A stretch of DNA of 64,000 bases, taken from the NCBI RefSeq assembly GCF_042477335.2, contig NC_091255.1, forward strand, positions 32,032,501 through 32,096,500, given 5' to 3'. Of the stretch, positions 51,301 to 62,810 are shown in pieces. The notes beneath the pieces were generated by a model. The model saw nothing but the letters and a program-made list of their open reading frames with translations. It did not search any database and had not been told where the DNA came from. Origin of the DNA: Ovis canadensis (Eukaryota; Chordata; Mammalia; Artiodactyla; Bovidae). The number at the start of each line of letters is the position of its first letter. Within the stretch, counting starts at the first letter, position 1. The translations under genes were made by a program, and so were the position numbers.

Positions 51301-53645
51301 TGAAACTTTTAATGAGATTGGGATGGATTAATTTTTTAGTAGAATTACTTGGCATCTTTTTTTCCAGATACAGTTATTCTGGTATATAAAAAATTTATAG
51401 ATGTTTCTGGAAGGGAGAAATCAGTATAATAATTTTTGGTTTTCCAGCTAGAACATACATGTTTCATTGTTTATGTATGTTTTTTCAGTGTAAATGTTTC
51501 TCTCTCTTATGCAATAAATGATACTGTATATATGACTTTATCTTACAGCTCATATTTTCAGTGTCCAAGAAAAAAGGATCTTTTTGTTTACCTGTGATTT
51601 GTATTATTCACAGTTTGTCCTCTTAATTAGTAAGCCATAGAAACTATGGAAGTTATCATTATTAGGATGCAGATATCTTAAAAAACAAACCCAAATTAAA
51701 ACCTTAGGACAATTGAAATGAATTTTCCAATTCTTCCCATTGAGTTCTAAAGCAGTGAGTCATGCACTCTTCTGCCAAAGGGACTTGAGGCTTGGTTGGT
51801 TTAACCACGCCTGTCATGTCTGCTGTGGTCCTAAAAGAGATTTCTTTATTTGCCTGTAACTTTCTGTTGTGAAAATATTTCTTTATGACTGGTAATCTGT
51901 TTTCATACACTTTGGAAAGAGAGATAGTTTAAAGTAGAAATTCTTTGCCACTTTTACTGTACAGCTTTTTTTTTTAATCTCACTTAAAAAGTTGCTCTAT
52001 TAAAAACTGTACGAAAACAAGAAACTGATGATATATGACTTGTGAAAAGAAAAAGCAAACCTGTTCTCCTAGTGCTTAGCTGTAGAGTGACTCTTAGTTG
52101 CTGAAGGCCAAATGTTTTGAGAAATGTGTATTTCATGAAGAAAGATGCTGTATTATATAACTACTAGGTAAGTGCAGTGAAGGCTTTCTGAGTTGTTTTA
52201 GCTTTGTTGCTGGTTTGACATGGCACTTTGGCTAGTCATTTAAGTAGGACCTTAGTTTAATTTCTGCTGTGTGTATAATTTTTAATCTTGTCATGGCAGT
52301 TAAAAATTTTAATTGTTATTTGTGAAATGCTTTATAGTCTTTGGATGCAGATACTGTAAGGGCTTGCTATTTTGATCTGTTGTTTTCTCTTTAAAAGATG
52401 GTGGCTTTTAGTTGAAACTTATCTAGTTAGGTTGATCTGTGCTTTTGTCAAAGATACTTCTGGAAAAGTATCCTCTGAAGTTACTGTCATCTAACGTTGT
52501 GAACATTTTCCTAGAAGTTTGTAAACGTACTGAACATGGCATTTCATTTGTTCTGTCAGGTACTTTTTGTGAAAGACTGGTATTTTTATGGATAAGAGAA
52601 CTAAAATTTAGAGAATTTCTTTTCCCAAGGTCACAAGTTGGGTTAGTAGCTAGAATGAGGTAAATACTGTAGTCAGTGAACTATTTGCGTATTGCCTTGC
52701 ATTATCAAACATTCTTTTTTCTTTTGACAAAATGGACTCTTCATAACTTTTTATGTTTGCTAATTTCTTTTCTAAAATGGTGAGAATTGGTAGCATTTAT
52801 TGCCTGTATCATTTAAATTGGCATTTATTCACATGATCTTATATTGCTGTTTTGCTTATATAAGGCATTTGAATAGGAACTTCCAGAAAATGCCTAATAC
52901 TGCTTTATCATAGTATGTTTATAATAAATGCTGCATACATACAAGTAATATTAATACATTAATATTAAATCAATATTTAAGTACATTTAAATATTTATTA
53001 CATTTAGTTAAGGGATATTAATAAGTAAATGAATACTTCTTAAATTTGATTGAGTATGGGGTTCTGTGAAAGGAAATGTGCTATCCTGTAGTTCTTTGTA
53101 GTGGCTAACTTCCAGGGATCTCTCTGGAATTAAGGTGAATAAAGGAGAAGTGTTCATATTTCCTTTATAGAGATTTTATGTTGTCCCAGGAACAAGGTAG
53201 CACTTCCGACATAGTTGTTTCAGGGCCACAGAACACTCATCTTTAAGAGGTGAGCTTACCCAACTAGAGAAATTGCATTTGCATTTCTGCTCTTCGCATT
53301 TCAGATATCTGTTCCTGGAGCTCTTGTGTGCTCACCAGAATTACTGACAGTTAACTGAGGCTGATAAGAATTTTCTGAGAGACTCTCTTGATAACTGTGA
53401 AATTAAGAGTCTGGGAAATTTTTAAGGAATTTAGTTGAAAGCTTATGTTTTTAAGGATTTGTATGTTGTAGATTTAATTCACTTTTACTCTATGATAAAG
53501 ATACAAGGATATGTTTTATGATATTAGTGTTTTGTGTGTGTAAGGCATCTATTTTATCTCTTCATCTTTCCTTCCATGTTTGTTCATTTTATGAAAAATA
53601 TGCTGACTGCTGAAGAAAGGAAGGGAAGATTCAGAGTCAGTTGTA
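48397..53645 (+). other. Start of first intron, almost free of SINEs
   Basis: About 5.2 kb following the donor. The first 1.2 kb is still GC-rich; the rest is AT-rich with T-runs (49800-49828) and a TATG-like run (50555-50590). No Bov-tA, BovA2, CHR, BovB or L1 copy was recognised, unlike the rest of the window. A good donor-like site, CCAG|GTGAGA, occurs at 49221-49230 and might end an alternative first exon. No coding exon could be supported. Confidence 0.55.
48564..48578 (+). promoter_or_regulatory. YY1-type motif at a NotI site
   Basis: CAAAATGGCGGCCGC carries the YY1 core AAAATGGCGGC. Its ATG opens only nine codons before TGA at 48594-48596. It lies 168 bp past the donor at 48397, so it is either intronic or marks an alternative, more downstream start site. 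Confidence 0.6.
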
Positions 53646-53647
53646 TT

Positions 53648-53757
53648 GGGAACTTCCTGATGGTCCAGTGGTTAGGCTTCTGAGCTTTCACTCCTGAGGG
53701 CCTGGTTTGGGGAGCATTGGGGAGCCCACAAGCTGTGAGGTGTGGCCAAAGGAAAAA
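53648..53757 (+). repeat. CHR-type SINE
   Basis: Sense, diverged: 'GGGAACTTCCTGATGGTCCA', 'GAGGTGTGGCCAAAGGAAAA'. The B-box region is damaged. Confidence 0.75.
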
Positions 53758-53871
53758 AAGTTAATTATATTGATTATTATTTACTATTATTTTTGTTATT
53801 TTATTTTTAAAGGGTTAAAACACTAGCAGAAAAAGTTAGATAAAGCTGTTGACTAAAACCAAAATGAATAT

Positions 53872-54262
53872 TTTAGATTATAATCCCAGCTCCATCATTT
53901 TTATCAGCTATGAAAGTGTGTTAGTCGCTTAGTCATGTCTGACTCTTTGTGATCCCCATGGACTGTAGCCTGCCAGGCTCCTCTGTTCATTGGGATTTCC
54001 CAGGCAAGAATGCTGGAGAGGGTTGCCATTCCCTTCTCCAGGGGATCTTCCTGACCCAGGGATCAAACCCAGGTCTCCTGCAGTACAGGCTTTACTGTCT
54101 GAACCACTAGGGAAATCTCTGTGACACAGTCTTGAGCAATAAGCCTATTTTTTACCAGTAAGTGGATAATGTTGACAGTATCTAACTCATAGGGTGGTTG
54201 CTATTACTGGATAAAAGGCCTCTAAAGCCTTCAGTAGATATTTTTTATTGTTAGAGACTTTA
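53872..54262 (+). repeat. MIR SINE split by Bov-tA
   Basis: Sense MIR at 53872-53911 ('ATTATAATCCCAGCTCCATC') and 54118-54262 ('CTTGAGCAATAAGCC', 'GTATCTAACTCATAGGGTGG'). Confidence 0.65.
53912..54117 (-). repeat. Bov-tA SINE nested in MIR
   Basis: Antisense Bov-tA: 'TTAGTCGCTTAGTCATGTCT', 'GGCAAGAATGCTGGAGAGGG', 'GATCAAACCCAGGTCTCCTG', 'GAACCACTAGGGAAATC'. Confidence 0.9.
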
Positions 54263-54495
54263 AGTAAGATAATTAGCATACTGTTTACTCATAAAAGCAA
54301 TAATATAGCTCTTATAGTTTTAAGTATATTTCTTAAGAATTTTCAAAATTTCATAGTAGGCAAGAAGTACTGTGTAAATCAGTGCCAAATGGACTAATTC
54401 CACTTTTTAATATAAAATTATATTGCTTGCAAGCATTTTATTTAAACTGGAAAGTGTATTTATATCTTTATTTTAACAAAGCTTTTATTTGTGCT

Positions 54496-54653
54496 TTTTT
54501 TTTAAAGTAATGTGCTTATTTTGGACTGTACTGGGGCATTGTTGGCTTAGTTGCCCTGAGGCATGTAGAATTTTAGCTTCCCAACCAGGGATTGAACTCA
54601 TGTCTCCTGCATTGGAAGGTGGATTCTTTAGCACTGGACCATCAGGGAAGTCC
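54496..54653 (-). repeat. CHR-type SINE with 12-bp TSD
   Basis: Antisense CHR (T-run tail, 'TGGACTGTACTGGGGCATTG', 'GGGATTGAACTCATGTCTCC', 'ACCATCAGGGAAGTCC'). The duplication TTTATTTGTGCT lies at 54484-54495 and 54654-54665. Confidence 0.92.
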
Positions 54654-54699
54654 TTTATTTGTGCTGTTAAATATTAAATAACCCCACATTTTTCCCGTT

Positions 54700-55295
54700 T
54701 TATTTTTTAGAATACCTTTTTACTTTGGGATAATTTTAGATTTGTAGATAGGTTGTAAAGGTAGTGCAGAGAGTTCTTGAATATACCCTGCCCCTAGTTT
54801 CCTCCATTGTTAACATCTTATGTTTCTGTGGTACATTTGTCAGTCTTGGTATTTCCTGTTAGCTAAAGTCCAGGCTCGATTTGAGTTTCGCTGGTTTTCC
54901 CTTGATGGCCTCTTTCTGTTCTAGGTTTAGTCCAGGGTGCCACCTTGCATTTGGTCGTCTCGCATCTCCAGTCTCCTCTGGTCTGTGACAGTTTCTCAGT
55001 CTTCCCTTGTTTTCCGTGGCCTGTACAGTCTTGAGGTCCTGGTCAGGTATTCTGTAAAATGTCTCCCAAACTGGGTTTGTCTGGTGCTTTTTCATGATTA
55101 GAACGGTTGTGGATTTTCAGAAAACAAATACCACAGAGGTGAAGTGCACGTCTCATCACATCATGTCAGAGGCTGCGTGATGCCCGCAAAACATCACTGG
55201 TGATGCTAACCTTCATCACTTGGTTAATGTAGTGTTTGTCGGTTGTCTTTTAAAGTTATTATTTTTCCTTTACCTTTTGGAAATGAGTCCAGTTA
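54700..55295 (-). repeat. L1 3'-UTR fragment
   Basis: Antisense L1: 'GTAGTGCAGAGAGTTCTTGA', 'CATTGTTAACATCTTATGTT', 'TGTGACAGTTTCTCAGTCTT', 'GGTCAGGTATTCTGTAAAAT', 'GGTTAATGTAGTGTTTGTCG'. A frame crossing it on the minus strand (54859-55095) is non-genic. Confidence 0.7.
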
Positions 55296-55875
55296 CTGCT
55301 CTGGCGGGGGGAGTATCAGTTTATACGTGTCATTTGGAATTCTTCAGTAAGGCAGATTTACCTCCTCTTCCCCATTTACGTCCATCAAGAAAATTTTGTT
55401 TAGGATTTTGAATATTAATTTAAGCAATCCTTGTTTTAGTCACATATTGTTTAAAACATTTTAACGGTGGTTTGAAGAATAAAGATTAGAGAAGGTCTTT
55501 GAAGGAGCTACATTTAAGTGAGTTATATATCCCTGTAGAAATTATTCTGAGAGTACAGTTAAGTGATGGGATTTTAGAGAAGAGCTCCACATTTTGGGAC
55601 TTGTTTGGAGGGAGACTGCTGTGATCTGAGAAGCAAAGCAAATAGGGCATCTTATTCATCTGTGCTGTGCTAGTATTTGAATCCTCCTTGTTCTTCCCTT
55701 TCCCTCAGAAAACTTGTAAATACTGAAGTGGAAAACAAAATATTTTTGACTGACTGGACTCTTTAAAAACAGAACTAAGATCTATGTCCTGAAGGAGATT
55801 TATTTTATATTAAGGAGAATTTATAATTTGAGTGCAAGATAATTCTTGAGCATTGCAGTTATTACAGTTCTTGGC
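55296..55875. other. Intronic single-copy stretch
   Basis: No repeat, RNA gene or exon with splice sites is recognised. Confidence 0.35.
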
Positions 55876-56188
55876 AGTTTTTTAAAATTTATTTTTATTT
55901 TATTTTTTAAATATTTATTTGGCTGTGCCAGGCCCTTGTTGTGGCATGCGAACTCTTGGTTGCAGCATGTGGATCTAGTTCCCTGACCAGGGATTGAACT
56001 CAGACCCCCTGCATTGGGAGCTCAGAATCTTAACCGCTGGGCCACCAGGGAACTCCCTAAAATTTATTTTTAATTGAAGGATAATTACAATACTGTGTTG
56101 CTTTCTGTCATACAACATGGGTCAGTCATAGGTATATATATGTCCCTTCCCTCTTCTGCTCCCCCCCCACCTCCCATCCTATCCCACT
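55876..56188 (-). repeat. CHR-type SINE (long form) in an L1 3' end
   Basis: The antisense CHR (about 55900-56058: 'TTGGCTGTGCCAGGCCCTTG', 'GATTGAACTCAGACCCCCTG', 'GCCACCAGGGAACTCCC') lies next to an antisense ruminant L1 3' end (56059-56188: 'TTAATTGAAGGATAATTAC', 'TTTCTGTCATACAACATGGG'). AAAATTTATTTTTA occurs at both SINE borders, as expected if the SINE inserted into the L1 tail. Confidence 0.82.
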
Positions 56189-57485
56189 TGGCAGTTGTTT
56201 TTATATCTTGCCCTTCCACTGTATTACTTGTACAAAGAATATCATTGGGTTTCAACTTTTAAAACCCTTATTCAATACCATTACTTATTTTTGTTTCTCT
56301 TCTAAATTTTCATCAATTTTTCTGTCCACCAAACATTTATTTAGATATATCCTAAGCATTGGTGATGCAAACATTATTGTCAGCCGTTGCCGTCAATGAT
56401 CTTAGAATTTATAAACATATTTAACGTGCAAAGGTAGAATAATAATGCTAAAATCAAAATGTATACTTGGCGAGATGTTTTCAAGGAGATCTTTACAAAG
56501 ATGTTGGTTAAACGTTTTTGAAGAAATCTTGTCATGTTGTGTGGGGAATTAATTTGTACCTAGTCTCATAAGTTCCCCTTAGTTGGTGAGGAAGTTACAT
56601 GTAGTTGTAGTTCAGTATGGCTGGAGAGATGGTGAGTATAGAGAACACTGCCCTGATCTGACCTGTAAAGCCGGGTGACATGACCATTTTCATTTGTAGG
56701 CTTGTCTTAAATCACGCAATACGAATTCCATGGTTGGGGGGACCTCAGGGGGTATCTGCATTTTCAGTAAGCTTCCTAGTTGATTGTTTTTGAGAAGAAC
56801 TGTTTTTGTCCTTGAGGTGGCAGAGGGTGATTTTAAGTTGTGATAAGTGACATCATTAGATTTCCCTTTTAAAAAGGCAGCTGTCAGCATTGTGGGAAAT
56901 GCAGCTATGGAGTGGATGGAGGCAGATAGACCTGTGATAACTATTAGAGACAGTGAAGGTTTAAAGAATGGATTCGAGAGAGATTGAGTATGTATAAATT
57001 ATTAACCGATTTGATATGGGAAGTGAGACAAACAAGGAATGAGGAAGGTGAAGAATTGAGATTTGTTTGTTTTGGTTTGCAGTTTGGAAGCAATGAGGAA
57101 GAGTTGAAGGAGAACCAAGGTTGGGGGAAGTTTTTTTGGTTGTTGTTGTTTGTGTATGTTTTAACAGGATAACCATTAGGTGTATTGGAGACTTAAGTTC
57201 TAAAATATTTGATATTTTTATGTTTTATCTGTCTATCAGTATAATTAATAGTAGAATATTTTAAAAATCTTTGCCCACTAACCTTATGAGGTATTAAAAA
57301 TTCATTCTTTCGTCAGAATGTATTCAGTGCACTCTTATGAGAACTGTGCTGAGGTGCTGGGAAGCACTCCAGACATGGGACAAGCAGTAGTAAAATAATA
57401 AAGGTATCGAAGTGAGGAGAGGGAAGGCGTACATTACAAGGTACTCAGTGTTAACTAGAGTTTGAGCAAAGTGGGGCTTGATTAG
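56189..57485. other. Intronic stretch, weak repeat relics only
   Basis: Mostly unique-looking AT-rich DNA. A poly-C run lies at 56161-56168. A G/T-rich strand run occurs at 57040-57165. No exon recognised. Confidence 0.35.
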
Positions 57486-57564
57486 AAGTAAGACTTGAAA
57501 TGTGGGAAGGGACCAGGTACTAATCAAAGACCTTATACACTGTGCTAAGCATGTGGACTTTGGG

Positions 57565-57655
57565 AAACAGGTGCAGCGTAATGCAATGATCAAAGGCCCT
57601 GGCTGTGGAGACCAGATGCTTGTGTTCAGCTCTGCTACTTACATAGCTCTGTTGG

Positions 57656-57692
<37 letters not shown>

Positions 57693-57805
57693 GAGAAGCT
57701 CCTTATTTAAATTTTCATAGGTAGTTATGAGGAGTAAATGAACACTTCTAAAACACTTAAAGCAGTGACTAGCGTACAGTAAGTGCTATTTAAATATTTG
57801 TTAAG
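57565..57805 (+). repeat. MIR SINE with embedded (CA)n
   Basis: Sense MIR: 'GCTCTGCTACTTACATAGCT' before and 'TTATGAGGAGTAAATGAACA', 'AGCGTACAGTAAGTGCTATT' after a (CA)15 tract at 57659-57688. That tract replaces the usual 'GTGTGACCTTGGGCAAG' part. Confidence 0.7.
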
Positions 57806-57996
57806 TAAAAACTAGTGTGCCAATGAACAATAGTTTTTAAGTAAGTGATATGGTCAGATTGTATTTTAAATAGATAATTCTAGGGCTGAGTATAAGATAA
57901 ATGTTAATAGGCCAAGACTAGATTTTACTTTATTTTATTTTATTTTCAAGACTAGATTTTAGAAAGACCTGTTGGAGTTAAAATTAGGCCAGTCCA

Positions 57997-58192
57997 AGGA
58001 CTTGCCCGGTGATTCAGTGGCTAAGACTCTGCACTCCCAGTGCAGGGGGTCCGGGTTTGATCCTTGGTCAGGGAACTAGATCCCACATCCCACAAGTAAG
58101 AGTTGTGCAGCTATTAATCAAAGATCCTGTATGCTGCAACTAAGACCCAGTGTAGCCAAACAGGCAAATATTTTAGAATAAATGAGTAAATC
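57997..58192 (+). repeat. CHR-type SINE with exact 11-bp TSD
   Basis: Sense CHR, long 3' form ('GGTCCGGGTTTGATCCTTGG', 'GCTGCAACTAAGACCCAGTG'). Exact AGGCCAGTCCA copies lie at 57986-57996 and 58193-58203. Confidence 0.94.
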
Positions 58193-58203
58193 AGGCCAGT
58201 CCA

Positions 58204-59530
58204 GGTGAGAGCTGATGGTGTGAACTGTGGTGGTACTATTAAGGACAGACAGAAAAATTGAATAAACATTGAAGCGTTAAACTTGGCAGATACAGGTAAT
58301 TGAATATAGAAAAAAGAAAACCAAGGCTGACCCCCCACCCTCCCCCCCCACCCCCGGCCAATATTCGTTAAAGTACTCTGGGTTTTAGATATCCTCTATG
58401 CTGGTGATATTTGAAGCTTTGGTGTCTATTACGATGCTTCCATAAAAACGAGAACCAATGACTTGGTACAGTTTTTAATTTCTCTAAATGTATAGGCCTT
58501 TGCTGTTTTTTTCAGTAGATGGAGGGAAATTTCTCTTTAAAGATCCACTACTATGTGTAAAACTCTCATTTAACCCAAGTCCAAAGAGCCAGAAAGCTTA
58601 AATAATGATTTTATTATGTTGTTTTTATGTTATAACTTTATATTAAAATTTGTGATTATAAAACGATAGCATCATAGTAATGCTGTAAAAATTTAAAGTG
58701 GCTGCTGAATCATTAAAGAAGTTAAAATTTGTTAATTCTATTACAGCTATAGTATTTCATTGTTTATTCATATATGATAAATAAACTTGAATCGGTACAA
58801 TATTTCACCACATACTCATTCCTTTGATAAATCTTACTTCTGTCTTCGCTACTTTTAGATTTGTCAAATTCTAAGAATATTTTTTCATGCCATTTAGTTT
58901 TACAAAAATAGGAAAACTTGATTGAAATTAGAGTGTTCTCCAGAGTCTTGATGAAATAATTAAATGGGTGGGAAATGCAGTATCCTTCTGTAGTCTTTTA
59001 AATCTGGGTCCTGGGTGATAGTCGTGAACATCACGTATGATATGTGTCACGCTGTTTCAGGGCTCATCAAATCTCCAAGATGGTTGAGAATGATATTTAA
59101 ACCAAATCTTGAATGAGTAATTGGAGTGGACATGGGAGAAGGTCATTTTAGGTAAAGGGAAGAGCAACATACACAGGTGCAGAAGCATGAGGAACTATTA
59201 TGTGAAGGCTGGGAAGTAATTTGCAGAGGGAACTGGAGAGTGCATGTGAGCATGAGACTGAAAAGGCCCATACGAGCCAGATAGGTGGGATTTAGGGATT
59301 CTGGGTTGTTCCGAATTCTAGGCAGTTCGGAAGGCATAGTCTCAAGCAAGGTGAATATTATAATCAGTTGTAGAGTTAGGTAGTTTAGATGGCAGTGAAG
59401 AATATAGATTGGAGTTTGAAGGTCACTTAAGAGGTTTTTTTTCAGGAAAGGCTGATTAATGCTTGAAATAGTGACAGTGAAGGTTGTTGACTGGAGAAAG
59501 GTTAGGAGGTAGAATTGTGAATGGATAGTG
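58204..59530. other. Intronic stretch with an unclassified old repeat
   Basis: The 59100-59480 part ('GGAAGAGCAACATACACAGG', 'GAACTGGAGAGTGCATGTG', 'GTTGTTGACTGGAGAAAGG') looks like a moderately repetitive ancient element. Related-looking sequence continues at about 60165-60290 after the SINE cluster. A C-run lies at 58331-58357. No exon recognised. Confidence 0.35.
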
Positions 59531-59532
59531 TG

Positions 59533-59757
59533 TAATGGACGGAGAAGCCTGGAAGGCTGAAGTCCATGGGGTCGCTAAGAGTCGGACACAACTGAACGAC
59601 TTCACTTTCATGCATTGGAGAAGAAGGTGGCAACCCACTCCATTGTTCTTGCCTGGGGAATCCCAGGGGCGGGGGAGCCTGGTGGGCTGCCGTCTATGGG
59701 GTCGCAGAGTCGGACACGACTGAAGTGGCTTAGCAGCAGCAGCAGCAGCAGCAGCAG
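59533..59757 (+). repeat. BovA2 SINE with (CAG)n tail
   Basis: Sense BovA2, 5'-shortened, with two Bov-A units around 'CTTCACTTTCATGCATTGG'. It ends 'CTGAAGTGGCTTAGCAG' followed by (CAG)8. GTGTAATG/GTGTAACG may be the target duplication. Confidence 0.92.
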
Positions 59758-59769
59758 GGTGTAACGTGC

Positions 59770-59930
59770 TGCAATGGGAAAGAAATCACCTGCCAATGCA
59801 GGAGATGCAAGAGACACGGGCTTGAGAAGGAAATGACAACCCATTCCAGTATTCTTGCCTGGAAGAGTCCATGGACAGAGGAGCCTGGCGGGCTGCAGTC
59901 CATGGGGTTACATGACTGAGCATGTGTGCA
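59770..59930 (+). repeat. Bov-tA SINE, decayed
   Basis: Sense Bov-tA-like: 'ATCACCTGCCAATGCAGGAG', 'GACACGGGCTTGAGAAGG', 'CCAGTATTCTTGCCTGGAAG', ending 'ACATGACTGAGCATG'. Confidence 0.85.
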
Positions 59931-59999
59931 TGAGGGTGGAGGGTGATGGGTTGGTAGCAAAAACTGGTAGAACTTAAAAAAAAGAGAGAGAGAGAGAGA

Positions 60000-60165
60000 C
60001 GCGGGCTCAGTCCCTGAGTGGGGAAGGTCACCTGGAGGAGGAAATGGCAGCCCACTCTGGTATTCTTGCTCAGAGAACTCCATGGATGGAGGAGCCTGGA
60101 GGGCTGCAGGCCATGGGGTTCAGAGAGTTGGACATGACTGGGCAACTGAGAAGAACACACACACT
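60000..60165 (+). repeat. Bov-tA SINE after a (GA)n run
   Basis: A (GA)n run at 59982-60000 leads straight into a sense Bov-tA: 'GCGGGCTCAGTCCCTGAGTG', 'GCAGCCCACTCTGGTATTC', 'GAGTTGGACATGACTGGGCA'. The first part of the tRNA region is missing. Confidence 0.85.
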
Positions 60166-60741
60166 GTGATGAGGAGTGGGAGGTATCAGAAGACATCTCA
60201 GATTTGTGGCTTGGGTGTTGGGGTGAAATTGAGAAGCTGAGTGTCATTAGCCATCCATAGCAGAGAATAAAAGGAGGAATTATGTGGAATATTACATAAA
60301 GTGTCAGATTAATTTTCCTGAACCATAGTTCTCAAGTTGCTTTCTTGTGACAAACCCATTGCCAGCTTTTTACTGTATTTATTTAGTCAGCTTTGTAGAT
60401 GAAAATGCAAAGGGTACCTTGCCAAAAACATATTTTTTTAATCCTAAATGGACACTCAGGGACCTTTCTTTTGTGTCCTAGCTCACATTTCAGCAGCTTC
60501 ACCTGTTTCTTATTGCCTGCCTTGTATCTGGTGATTCAGCCTTAAGATACTTTGTTTTCCTTATGGCATTTTCACTCTTTACCACTCCACCATTCTCTTT
60601 TTCTCTGTGTATCTTCTGACATATATATCCTTCAAATTTGCATACCAGGTTCTTCTTTTCCAGGTAACCTCTAATTTTATTTTTCACCTGAAAGAAATTT
60701 TCTTTGAATTCATAATTTTAAGGTATCTACAAGTGTTTTTT

Positions 60742-61650
60742 CTTGTTATTGTTGTGCAGTCACTAAGTTGTGTCTGACTGTGAGCCCATGAACTGCAGCA
60801 TGTCAGGCTTCCCTGTCCCTCACTAACTCCCACAGTTAACTCACTCATGTCCATTGAGTCAGTAATGCTATCCAACCATCTCATCCTTTGTCACCCCCTT
60901 CTGTTTTTACTTCAGTTTTCCCCAGCATCAGGATCTTTTCCAAAGAATCGGCTTTTTGTATCCAATGCCAAAGTATTGAAGCTTCAGCTTCAGCATCAGT
61001 CTTTCCAATGAATATTCAAGGTTGATTTCCTTTAGGATTGACTGGTTTGATCTCTTGGTGTCAAAGGGGCTGTCAAGAGTCTTCTCCAATATCATAGTTC
61101 GAAAGTATGAATTCTTTGACACTCAGCCTTCTTTATAGTTCAACAGCAGTACATGACTACTGGAAAAACCATAGCTTTGACTATACAGACCTTTGTTGGC
61201 AAAGTGATGACTCTGCTTTTCAATACGCTGTCTAGGTTGGTCATAGCTTTTCTTCCAAGGAGCAAGTGTCTTTTAATGTCATGGCTGCAAGTCACCGTCC
61301 ACAGTGGTTTTGGAGCCCAAGAAAATAAAAGTCTATCACTGTTTCCACTTTTTCCCCATTTACCTTGAAGTGATGGGACTAGATGCCATGATCCGAGTTT
61401 TTTGAATGCTGAATATTAAGGCAGCTTTTTCACTCGCCTCTTTCACCAAGAAGCTCTTTAGTTCCTGTTCGTTTTCTGCCATTAACGTGGTATCATCTGC
61501 ATATCTGAGGTTGTTGATATTTCTCTGCAGTCTTGATTCCAGCTTGTGAGTCAGCCAGCCTGGCATTTCACAAGGTGTACTCTGTGTATGAGTTAAAGAA
61601 GCAGGGTGACAATATACAGCCTTGACATACTCCTTTACTAGTTTTGTTGT
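60742..61650 (-). mobile_element. BovB, antisense, diverged
   Basis: About 0.9 kb of antisense BovB reaching further 5' than the copies at 38 and 45 kb. The minus strand still shows the words NNLRYADDTTLMAENEQELK (61534-61475), which include the RT YADD box. Frames are broken by stops and indels. The 3' (CAGTT)n signature is lost at the left ('GTGCAGTCACTAAGTTGTGT'). Confidence 0.9.
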
Positions 61651-61984
61651 AGCTTATATAAACTTTTATCTGACATACCAAGTAAATACTTACTCAAGAG
61701 CCTAGAACAGTACCTTGCCCAGTAAGTGGTGCTTGATATTTGGTGATGTGAAGATGATTAAGACAAGTTGATATAGTAGCAATAGGGCTGTCTACTTTTT
61801 GCCTTCTTGTGGTGGCAGAACTGATTTGTGTTCTGTCCTTGACACTAGAAAAGCAGTATCTCTTTTTACATTGATGATGTATGTAAGAATGTAAAAGGTA
61901 CTACGCTATGTCATCTTCAAAGTGAAATTATAATTTTCTCTTTGTATGTCTTCACTATTCTAGAACTCTGTGGAGGGAAGTAAA

Positions 61985-62150
61985 ATGGTAGAGAAGCCCT
62001 TAACACTGATTAACTCCTTAAGCTTCACCACAGTTGTTTGATTTATGTGGACAAGCAGGCTTAGGAATTTTGAAAATTTGCCTAAGGTCAGTTTGTAGTT
62101 GATATTTGAACCTCCACTGTTTGACTTCAAAATTCTACACAGTAGGACCT
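61985..62150 (-). repeat. Possible MIR SINE
   Basis: Antisense MIR-like order ('TTGCCTAAGGTCAGTTTGTA', 'GATATTTGAACCTCCACTG'). Low similarity. Confidence 0.4.
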
Positions 62151-62264
62151 CAAAAGTATAGGATTGATTCCTTCAGGGCTTTCATACCATTTATATATTC
62201 AGCTTGTTGTAAGAGGGCCCATCATGGGATCTAGATGTCATTTCTTTTAAATTTTATTTTATAT

Positions 62265-62810
62265 ATTTGCAGTTTATTTTTATTATGGAATGTCAGATAT
62301 GCAGGAGAAACACCTGTGATGATATAACAAAATATCCACATAACTACTACCTGAATTAATAGATGTTAACATTTTGCTTTAAAGTTTGTTTTTTTTTTTA
62401 AAGAAATACGGCTTTGTTACAGTTAGAGTTGACACCCACTTTCCAGTCCTACTCACCCTCCCTCTTTCTAATGATAAGTTCTGCCTAAAGATTGTATATA
62501 TTCTTTTATTCTGTTTTTACACTTTTTCTATACATAAATGTATCCATAAACAATGTATAATCAAGTTTAGAGTTTACATGAATGTTATACTGTATATTCT
62601 GCAACTTATTTTTTTCACCTAAAAAATGTTTTCTAGATATATTGATGTATGTAGATCTAGTTTATTGTGATAAATAATTTCTTATATATAAAATCATCTC
62701 TAGTTTGTTATACCTATAGTACAGAAATAGGCTTTTAAATTGTTTTCAGATTTTCACTGTTACATGTACAGTGTTGCAGTGAACATGAAAAAGGTGTCTG
62801 CAGATGATAA
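62265..62810 (-). repeat. L1 3'-UTR fragment
   Basis: Antisense L1: 'CAGATATGCAGGAGAAACAC', 'TATACTGTATATTCTGCAAC', 'TTTTTTTCACCTAAAAAATG', 'GTTGCAGTGAACATG'. Confidence 0.65.

Noticed and set aside
59730-60247. Minus-strand frames of 117 and 153 codons
   Set aside because: They read the antisense of three adjacent Bov SINEs and contain the usual SINE-derived words; not genes.
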